Below are positions 55,653 to 64,000 of a stretch of DNA of 64,000 bases, piece by piece; the first letter of the stretch is position 1; the number at the start of each line of letters is the position of its first letter. Source of the DNA: Melastoma dodecandrum (taxonomy: Eukaryota; Streptophyta; Magnoliopsida; Myrtales; Melastomataceae). The notes beneath the pieces are model-generated. The model saw only the letters and a list, made by a program, of their open reading frames with translations. It did not search any database and was not told the origin of the DNA. A program made the position numbers and the translations under genes. Where the stretch lies: contig JARUPY010000089.1 in NCBI GenBank assembly GCA_029817715.1, forward strand, positions 2,617,501-2,681,500, read 5' to 3'.

Positions 55653-58537
55653 TTAGTCCGAGGAGCATTGGATCAACTCCAGGATGTTGACGACCTCGCC
55701 CATGTCCGGCCTGTTTGACGGCACCTGGGTCGCGCATATTAGCCCGAGCTTTATCACAGGGATCACCTCCTCCGACGGGAACATCCCCTGGAGTTTCCCG
55801 TCCACGCAGCTCTCTGCATTCCCATCCTCCAATGCACCCCTCACCATCTCGCAGAGCACAACCACGTCGTCTTCCATGTACTCCACCGGCCTCCTCCCCG
55901 TCACCACCTCGAGGACTAGGATCCCGAACCCATAGACATCGCACTTCTCCGTGATCCTAACCGTGCGGCACGCGAACTCGGGCGCCATGTACCCTAGTGC
56001 GCCCTGGACCTTGCTGCTGAGAACGCACCGGTCTAACTCGGGCAATAACTGCACGAGACCGAAGTCCCCAATCTTCGGGTTACCCGAACCGTCTAGCAGC
56101 ACGTTGGTCGATTTAAGGTTGTAGTGGACTACACCCATCTCGTGCAAATACGACAGTCCTCTTGCCATCCCGAGAATAATCTCGAACCTCTGCTGCCACG
56201 ACAGGCAGCTCGCATCCCCAGCCATTGTATTGTGAAGACGTTTGTGCAAGCTTCCACCCGGAACGAATTCGTAAATCAGGAGGTGCAAGGTTGGCGTGCA
56301 GTAATAGCCTTCCAGTGTTACGAGATTCGGATGCCTGATACTTCCAAACACTCTCACCTCCTTTTCGAATTCATGCTGAGACTTTATCAAGGTTGAGATC
56401 GTTAGCTTCTTGATTGCGACCAATCTGTTGTCTCTGAGGGCCGTTCGGTAAACAATTCCAAAGCCACCCCGCCCGAGCTCCGAGTCCTTTCTAAGCATGC
56501 CTTGTGTACCAGTCACAAAACTTGCACTGCCCTCAAACATGAACAGTTTTCCATGGCTCGGATCAGGATTCATGGATTCACTGAGATCACCCTCACCAGA
56601 TAATGCACGTGCTACCGCAGCAGAACGTGCAATGGATGATCTGACGTGGATGTTGAGTACAGTGATGATCATCACTCCGAAAATGATAAAACAGGCCGCA
56701 GCAATCGCGACTAGCGCAGACACGCTGAGTAAGATCCCCTTACGCTGGCGATTCTGGGAAGAGGAAGTATCAGCCGTGACGGAGGAATTCGGGTTAAGCA
56801 CAATGGGCTTAGGATGCACTGCTGGGCATGACCTGTTCACAACGGAGCCACAAAGCCATGGATTTCCTGAGACAGACGACTCATCAATAGTGTCGAAGAA
56901 ACCACCCAACGGCAACTCGCCCTCAAGATGGTTGTGGGAAACATTAAAATAGATCAAACCAGATAGACTGGTCAATTCTTTGGGCAAGCATCCGGAGAGA
57001 TTATTCGAAGAGAAGTCCACAACTTGCAGACCACTCAGGTTTCCGATCGCCGGCGGAACCGTGCCATTCAGATTGTTGTGCGAGAAAATCCTACATGGAC
57101 AAAAGACTGAACATTCAAACACAAAAAAATACAGACAGTTTAGTGTGTGATCGATCTGACTTACAGTATCTGGAGATTGGAGCATCTGCCAATTTCGTGA
57201 GGAATCGAGCCTTCCAAGTGGTTGTTACTGATATCGATTCGTTTGATGGTCGATAAGTTCCCAATGCTTGTTGGGACGGAGCCGGAAAACAAGTTCCAAG
57301 ACATGTTCAAGTACTCCAACCCGAGAATATCCCCGATATCAGCCGGCATCTTACCGGTGAAATTGTTCGAAGATATGTCCAAAACCACAATGCTTATTCG
57401 AGAAATAGGCATCGTGATGGCATGATTATGTTCTTCGATTGCTGCCTCCAATACCTGACCTGTCATATTGTGCCCGAGTAGCCAATAAGGAAAAGTACCA
57501 TTAATGGAATTCCGGCTCACGTCTAGACTCGACAGCCTAATGCAATCGGCCATGGACTCCGGCAAGTTTCCACCTATGATGTTCATGGAAAGGTTCAGGT
57601 GCTTCAGGTACGGCATTCTACCGATCGACTCCGGGATCTCTCCAGAAAACCAGTTCGCGGACAAGTCAAGGCTCTCGAGGCTGCGTAATTCACCAATCCA
57701 ATCAGGAACTTTACCCGTCAGTGAGTTCCCACGTAAACTGAGGAAAGTGCACGACTGGAGATTCCGCAACGTTTCTGGAAGGTCCCCGAGGAACGAATTC
57801 TCGCCCAAATCGAGCACCTTCAAGTGCAGGCAACTACCGATGGCTTTTGGAACAGGTCCCTTAAAGTGGTTTCCCCGCAAATTCACCACCCGAACATGAT
57901 CGAAGCTCCCAAACCCATTGGGAATCTCTCCCTCGAACAGATTACCCGAAAGATCAATTGACTGCAGCCCACTCAACGCCCACATTCCGGACGGTATATT
58001 TCCGGACAGCATGTTCGTGGACAGGTTAACAGCCACTAACCTCGAGCAAGAGCCTATAGAATCCGGAATATGGCCGGTGAGTCCATTCCCAGCAAAGTTA
58101 ACTACTCTCAACGATCCACATTGCCCGAACAACTGGTACGGAATCCCGCCCGTCAAATTGTTCTCACTGAAGTCCACGACCTCGAGCGATCCGATACTCG
58201 TGAGATTGGGATTGATGGTCCCGCTAAAACCATTCCTCCCCACAGACAAAGTCCTCAGAAACTGCAGCCGCAGTAGTCCCCTGTCGATATGCCCGGACAG
58301 GCCGAACCCGTCAAGCACGATCTCGGTGACGCGGTTGGATTCCTTGGGATCGCACCCGATACCGTCCCAGCCACAGGCGCTATCGTCGTCCTCATTCCAC
58401 GACGCAAGCCTATTCCCAGGGTCTCGCACCCCGGCCTTGAACACGATCAGCCCCAGGACATCATCGTTGAAAACCGGATCAACCGACACGGTGGTGACCT
58501 GAACAAATGCGAGGAAAACGAAAGCAGGGAGTAACAT
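55653..58537 (-). CDS. LRR receptor-like kinase of the IRK/PXC2 type, probable pseudokinase
   Basis: Two exons, 57165-58537 and 55653-57090 with a 74-bp intron inside the LRR region, give 936 aa. A signal peptide (about 1-22, LLPAFVFLAFVQVTTV) is followed by an LRRNT cap (NDDVLGLIVFKAGVRDP, CGWDGIGCDP), some 17-18 LRRs, a juxtamembrane Cys pair, a TM helix at about 576-603 and a kinase domain at about 650-930. The kinase has LGRGGFGIVY, VAIKKL and GDFGLVQLL, but HRD is replaced by HYN (VVHYNLKSTNVLLD), as in the IRK/PXC2 group, so catalysis is doubtful. The C-terminus (YMEDDVVVLCEMVRGALEDG, PSNRPDMGEVVNILEL) matches that group. Such receptors act in cell-division patterning and vascular tissue. 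Start: first ATG before the signal peptide; the frame upstream lacks an ATG. Confidence 0.94.
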
Positions 58538-60281
58538 CTCGACAGACCGACCGACCGCTGAAGAAATCAAAGAACAGGAGGGACAACACAAGGAATGGAA
58601 TCACATTTGAAAGAAACAGGGGACGGGGCAACGCATGGAGAAGAAACGGGGAGTGCGAGTGGGAGTGATGGTGATGATCACGATTTTTTTTTAAAAGCAG
58701 AGCACTTTTTGGTTGCTCTTTCCCCCTTTTCCACGGTCACTCTGTCTCCCCCCATCCCTCTCCGTTTCTCTTCAATTAATCAAAGTAAGAGACAAACTTG
58801 AAAGAAACGCATTAAACCCCCACCAAAGTTAAACAGACAGGAGAGGGTGATAATGACTATCACCGATGCAAGGTGGGTGTGATCTTTTTTGCTCGAGAAG
58901 GCGAAGAGGGCCAAGACTTTCTTTTCAAGAAAAGCTTCTTCCTTTTCAATCACCCCCTCCCCATCTTTGTTGCCAATCAATGTACAGACACAGTGTCAGT
59001 CTGAGTCAATCTTAACTTAACATGTTAGTCTAACGGAGAGATAGTAGTAGTAGTAGTAGAGACAGGGGAGGGGGAGTTCAGTTTCCCAGAAGAAGCCAGC
59101 ACTGCAGTCCCACTCCACCTCCAGACAAGAAAGGTTTGGCAGTCAGTGGCTGTAAGGAAGACGACAACTTTTCATTTTCCTCCTGCAGGAAATGTCAAAA
59201 CTTTATGCTCTTAAAGCCAAATCTTAGTTGCATCTCGAAACCAAGGAAAACAACATGGGTGAGTGAGATTAGTTGTCTGTCCGGAATTTGTGGTCAAACC
59301 CAGATGGGCCTTTTGGACTTTTGTTGTCTTCTTTTTGAAGCTGCTGTTGTTTTATAATCATTTACCGATGAACTGTCAGAAGAATATTCGGATTTTATCG
59401 GTTTGTTGGCATAATTTTTTTAGGTTTGGCGTAAATTACGGGGCGGACTTTGCATTATTTTTAACTTTCACGCAATATCATCACAACCCCCCTGAAAATG
59501 TTGCTTCTGCCTTAAACATCCAGTCTTCAAAGTTCATCATATATAAGTCCAATGGACTCTAAAACCAATTGGCCTTATATGCTACTTATCTCGACCAGAT
59601 TGTCCAAAGGCATGTAACGCGATGTGATTCCGCGTATCTCTGTGTCCATGTACATCCGCTAAGAGTGAGTTCATTTTCAGGAAACGTTACTTGCTGCCCG
59701 TCCTACATCGACTACGATAAACGTCCGGCGGATGAAAGAACATCCTAGCTCTTTCTGCAAGTCCTGCTGCAGCTAAACTAGAAACGATCGTCCAGGAAAA
59801 GCTTCAGCTAGCGTGAATTGCTTTGCCTGGAATTAGTAAGCAAGAGGATTGATATCCCTTTGTGAAATTTTATCCACGAGTGAATAAAAGGTACCCACGA
59901 GCATAAAACCGTCGTGCGGGGGTCTGCCTGCCGGCAGAATAAGCGGTTCGACGTGGCAGGACGCGTGATCGACCGCGTCCTAGGATAGATCAAGCCAGAG
60001 GATGACAGAGGAGTCTACGGTCTCATTTTGCGATATCTACTAACGTTCTCAGCGAGAAATGGGCTGACACGGAGAGCCTCAGGCAACTAATGCTTTACCG
60101 GAAGGCGAGGAAAATCCGAGGTTTCCTTTGAATCATAATCCACTCCCATTTCATATATCCCTAGCGTTGTTGAAGGAAGCTCAATCATGAAGAACAATGC
60201 CCATGTCGCTTGCTCCTGCGACCGCTCGCCGTTGTTTGTCGTTTCGCTGCTGCTGTTTGCGAGTGTTGTTGCTTCTGTTGC
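58538..60281. other. Promoter of LRR receptor kinase and intergenic
   Basis: AT-rich and pyrimidine-rich promoter sequence, with a TAGTAG repeat at 59042-59059. No supported gene, and no convincing repeats beyond microsatellites. Confidence 0.5.
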
Positions 60282-60538
60282 ACCAAAAAAGGAGGCATAA
60301 GGTTCACGATCAATGGCAACACCTACTTCAACCTGGTATTGATTACCAACGTCGGTGGAGCCGGGGACGTTCACGCAGTTTCCATCAAAGGCTCGAGGAC
60401 AACCTGGTTGCCGATGACTAGGAACTGGGGACAGAACTGGCAGAGCAATTCGCGACTCGTTGGGCAGTCTCTCTCGTTCAAGGTAACGACCCTCCCACTT
60501 GGCAGTTTGGACAAACCTTCCAGGGCAGCCAGTTCTAG
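60282..60538 (+). pseudogene. Alpha-expansin C-terminal exon remnant
   Basis: One frame reads [20 protein letters not shown], then [19 protein letters not shown] and [13 protein letters not shown], and [12 protein letters not shown], the CBM63 (C-terminal) domain of alpha-expansins. It then jumps by a deletion of about a dozen codons and a frame change to [13 protein letters not shown] and the original stop TAG at 60536-60538. The catalytic-like N-terminal domain and its exons are absent upstream. Expansins loosen cell walls. This is a 5'-truncated, internally deleted remnant. Confidence 0.9.
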
Positions 60539-61526
60539 TCCAAGCACCTCACCAAAAAAAAAAAAGCCCAATGGGCCGGGGTTCAGTGTACGGGGCCCGA
60601 GGCCCATAAGTGTAGTAGTATCCTTCTGGGCCGAAAATGATTGTACTTTGGGGACCTTAAAAGAATTCCTTGTTATTTATTGCACATGAATCCGACTCCA
60701 ATAATTGATGATATTCAACCCCTGATTATATTACGTCTAGGGAAGAGACATAAGCAAACTAAGTTGTGATGTCCCAAAGCATGGTTGAGGTAAAAAAATA
60801 CATTAAAATGTCGAGAGACCAATTGTTTGGGTGGTTGTTGTTGGTCATGAATAGATATGATGATGTTAGACGACTATTACATCCAACAAGGGAAGTATCC
60901 ACATTCGAGATTTGGCACAAACCAACATTAGCAGTCGGACGCACAAACACCTTTTTGTCATCTCAAAACTTTTTCCCCTTCTATCACAAAAGGGAACATT
61001 CTCCATGATAACCCCACGAGAAGATGAGATGCACGTCCATTTTGTGGACAAGCACAAATGGTGGATCGGTCCCCTCCCCCCCCCCACCCATCTCGTATGC
61101 TTCACGATCTCGATACGATGAGACGTTAACGGAAGCGTCCGGCGCTAAAAGTCACCCCGCCGCGCCGCGCTGTCACGGTGGTAGTAATCTTTGTCTTCGC
61201 TTTCTTACTAAAACCGTCCCAGGTGGTAATGAACTCTTCCGGGGGAGTAAGAACTGAACTTAAAAAGAGTATTATTATATATCATTTGCATTTGATCTGT
61301 AATTGTCTTATCCATCATCTTCAAACATCATCAGCAGCTTCCTCTTCCACCTTCCACCACTTCTTCCAATAACTACAGACCAAACAACGGCAACAGCATC
61401 AAAACTTCCTCAATATCTTCGTCCCTCCATCAATCAATCAATCAATCGAGTTCGTAGAAACCGAAACCTAAACCAAAAGCCAAAGCCAAAACAAAGGAAA
61501 GGTTTTCTCAAGACAGGAAAACACAA
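60539..61526. other. Intergenic between expansin remnant and WNK gene
   Basis: No supported gene. A TATATATC stretch near 61274 could be the TATA box of the WNK gene. The following sequence is leader-like and pyrimidine/adenine-rich. Confidence 0.5.
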
Positions 61527-61592
61527 ATGATTCTATCAAAGCGTGGCCGCAGGTTCTTCAAGTTCAGACTCCACCTCATCTTCCTCTTCTGA
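61527..61592 (+). other. Upstream ORF 1 in the WNK leader (21 aa)
   Basis: An ATG with 21 codons and a stop (TGA 61590-61592) encodes a basic peptide, MILSKRGRRFFKFRLHLIFL plus one residue. It lies in the probable 5'UTR, upstream of uORF 2 and of the WNK start. If it is in the mature leader it would reduce translation of the main frame. Confidence 0.45.
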
Positions 61593-61763
61593 AAAGCCAT
61601 CAATCCCATCTCAACCCTTCTGTCCTTTTCCGGTTTGCCCCCTCCCCATAAGTTTTTCCCTCTTCCTGTTTGTTTGGTTGGCTTTTTGCTGCTTTTTTTT
61701 TTTTAATATACAAAGGAGGGGAGATAAGAGTTATAAAGAAAAACAGGGGGAATCGGTTGTCAA

Positions 61764-61916
61764 ATGGTGAAGAAGGAGTACGAGCGGTACGCCGGCGGGT
61801 GGTCAGTCAGTATGGCTTGGATCCTCCTTAGCATCGACTACTCGAGACTCTTCTGGCTCCTCTTCGGTGTCTTCTCCTACGAAAACCACGAGGGAAAACC
61901 TCGGATCTTCTTCTAG
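61764..61916 (+). other. Upstream ORF 2 in the WNK leader (50 aa)
   Basis: A 50-codon frame from ATG 61764 (context CAAATGG) to TAG 61914-61916 starts MVKKEYERYAGGWSVSMAWI and has an aromatic-rich second half (LFWLLFGVF). It ends 187 bp before the WNK ATG. Its amino-acid composition looks non-random, but conservation was not tested. Confidence 0.45.
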
Positions 61917-62103
61917 CACCTTATTCCGAGTCCCCTCCCCCCTCCAACCCCTGCTTTCTTCATCTTTTTCTGCCACCACTGCCTTCCATTTTTCCTTTAC
62001 ACTCTGTTTCCTTATTCATACTGCAAAGTGCAAACTACCGCCCATTAATAGTTCTCTAAAGCTTTGTCGACCGAAAAAAAAGTACTGCGTCTGAGCAATA
62101 ACG

Positions 62104-64000
62104 ATGCAGCGGGAAAAGATCGGAGGAGGGAGCCTCGACTGCCGTAACGAACTCGAGTACGTGGAGACCGACCCTTCCGGCCGTTACGGGCGCGTAAGTG
62201 TTCTCCTCCCACCCCTCTTCTTGAATATTCAGCCTGGATTATATGAATTCTGATGATTAGCCAAATTAAGAACCTGTTAATTGCATAGTTTAGGCGAGAA
62301 TATTATGCACGAACTGTCCGAACCAACTCGCGTTAGCGCCCCGGAGCCGGTAGGCGCACACGCCTTCGAGTTCCATGGGACCGGTTAAGCTTTGGGTAGA
62401 AACCAAGAGATTAGTTTTAGCTTGGTTTCAAAGGTCTTACAAACCATATGGCCATAACTTTTGTGTGTGTGTGTGTTTTTTTTTTCCCCAGATTAGATAA
62501 AATTATGCAATCAGAAACCAAAGTTTGGAAAAATAAAATAAATTTTGCCTTTTGAATAGTTCTTCTTTTCAAGGCATGGCCGATGAGGTCACAAAAATAA
62601 ATAAAGCATCTTATTATTATTATTATTTCTCCCAATTGCTGACTAACTCCTCCAACAAATATTTGTCCCCATCACATGACACAAACGACCTTAACCACCT
62701 CAAAACATACACAAAAGGGTTAGGAATAAAATAAGACCATCCTGTTGGATTCCAACGAAATGCCTGCAAAAAAACAAAAGGTGTTCTTGTCTTTGGTTTA
62801 TTGGAATTCGGTTTCCTCGTGTTGCACTCATTGCTTGGCTTTGTTGTAGATGTAGTGACATAATATGATGTTTAGTTGGGCTAATCTCGTCCGACTCGTG
62901 TCTGAATGAGAGAATTGGAGAAAAATATTCCTAGTGGACTAAGTGTTTGCCCCTTTTCTAGATTCGGCCGATCGAGACAGTGTCCGAATTTTCATTATTC
63001 TAGAATGAATGAATATTGAACGTTTTGATATCTGACTTTATGATTATCGAGTTGAGATTATGCAAATGGGTTTTTGCAGTACAGGGAAGTACTCGGGAAA
63101 GGGGCGACTAAGACCGTATACAAGGCGTTCGACGAGTTCCTCGGCATCGAGGTCGCGTGGAGCCAGGTCAAGCTCCATGACGTCTTCCGGTCCCCCGATG
63201 AGCTCCAGCGTCTTTACTCCGAGGTCCACCTCCTCAAGAACCTTGAACATGAGTCCATCGTCAGGTTCTACACCTCCTGGGTCGACCCCGATCGACGAAC
63301 CTTCAACTTCATCACCGAGCTCTTCACCTCCGGCACCCTTAGGGGGTGAGGAGTAGTAGCAGTTGTTAGTTTTCTCTTGATCCTGCAATGGCTGAGTCCG
63401 AAAGGTTATGCTGACAGGTATCGATCCAAGTATCGGCGCGTACATATTCACGCAGTGAAGAACTGGGCACGACAGATCCTGAAGGGGCTCGAGTACTTGC
63501 ATGGCCACGACCCTCCGGTGATTCATAGGGACATCAAGTGTGACAACATCTTGGTCAATGGACATCTCGGGCAGGTCAAGATCGGTGATCTGGGGCTCGC
63601 AGCCATTCTCCGTGGCTCGAAGCACGCTCACAGCGTCATAGGGACACCGGAATTCATGGCCCCAGAGCTATACGAAGAGGAATACAATGAGCTCGTTGAC
63701 GTGTACTCCTTTGGCATGTGTGTCCTCGAAATGCTCACGTCAGAATTCCCTTACAGCGAATGCTCCAACCCTGCTCAAATATACAAGAAAGTCACTTCGG
63801 TGTGATCGGCTTGCTCTCTCCATGCCTTGCTTTCCTGCCCTGCATCTCCCTCATCAAAATTCATCATTCTCATATCATAAACTTTTCAGGGGAAACTACC
63901 GAATGCCTTTTACCGGATTCAAAGCATGGAAGCTCGGGACTTTGTCGGAAAATGCTTGAAGCCTGCTTCAGAGAGATTGTCGGCTCTGGAATTGTTATCG
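62104..64000 (+). CDS. WNK serine/threonine kinase, WNK4/WNK5-like, 5' part (cut by window edge)
   Basis: Exons 62104-62193, 63080-63345, 63418-63799 and 63890 onward read in frame to the right edge (partial, over 280 aa visible). [10 protein letters not shown] leads into [13 protein letters not shown] | [19 protein letters not shown]. The subdomain II lysine is absent (VAWSQVKL, Trp-Ser), and the Lys of GATK in the Gly-loop replaces it, the hallmark of WNK kinases. [13 protein letters not shown] and [20 protein letters not shown] are intact. The last exon reads [17 protein letters not shown]. Plant WNKs act in circadian timing, osmotic signalling and flowering. An 886-bp intron separates the first two exons. 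The C-terminal half lies beyond the window. Confidence 0.95.
62194..63079 (+). other. First intron of the WNK gene
   Basis: 886 bp between CGC|GTAAGT and TTTTTGCAG|TAC. It is AT-rich, with a GT-repeat at 62463-62475 and an ATT-repeat at 62612-62627. There is no other gene inside. Confidence 0.9.

Noticed and set aside
1..64000. CRISPR arrays, bacterial operons, tRNA and rRNA genes
   Set aside because: No spaced direct repeats of CRISPR size, no ribosome-binding sites, and no tRNA or rRNA sequence noticed by eye. A tRNAscan run would settle the tRNA question.

Overview
The window is nuclear DNA of a flowering plant, probably a core eudicot. Genes carry GT-AG introns, promoters have TATA boxes, and the families are plant ones: plant-type S6 kinase, WRKY, CrRLK1L/malectin, BES1/BZR1-type beta-amylase, nsLTP, WNK, expansin, MITEs and a Ty3/Gypsy Tat-lineage retrotransposon. 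The species is not decided.

Region 1 (1-23.1 kb) is a tandem segmental duplication with three visible units: A 1-8178, B 8179-15995, C 15996-23145. The array runs off the left edge. Each unit carries, left to right: the 5' flank of a FERONIA-like (CrRLK1L) gene, a (CCAAT)n tract, a broken BES1/BZR1-type beta-amylase gene, a relic of an FHA-AAA-ATPase first exon, a long inverted repeat with an inner 34-bp hairpin, and S6 kinase (S6K) exons on the minus strand. At the right end of A and of B the S6K gene is cut exactly at the start of its kinase domain and joined to the signal peptide and malectin-like start of the FERONIA-like gene. The two parts are out of frame and each copy has its own stop codon. 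Only unit C runs into a complete six-exon S6K gene (475 aa). One tandem duplication with breakpoints inside a FERONIA-like gene on the left and S6K exon 1 on the right explains the layout.

Region 2 (24.6-41.6 kb) holds single genes: a small coiled-coil protein, a group III WRKY factor, a decayed GOST/lung-7TM (TMEM87-like) receptor pseudogene, a type 1 lipid transfer protein, and a receptor-like cytoplasmic kinase lacking the catalytic residues. A pyruvate decarboxylase relic lies among MITE sequences.

Region 3 (41,628-54,665) is a complete LTR retrotransposon with 5-bp target-site duplications (GTATG). Sense gag-pol is broken by frame changes and two in-frame stops. On the opposite strand, between pol and the 3' LTR, sits an apparently intact six-exon gene (about 945 aa) with a plant mobile domain and a coiled-coil tail, with its own TATA box just inside the 3' LTR. 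This antisense gene is the most striking item in the window.

Region 4 (54.7-64 kb) holds an IRK/PXC2-type LRR receptor kinase (probable pseudokinase), an expansin relic, and the 5' part of a WNK kinase with two upstream ORFs, cut by the right edge. The genes do not form a pathway. S6K acts in TOR signalling, FERONIA-like kinases sense the cell wall and RALF peptides, and the remaining genes are independent neighbours.
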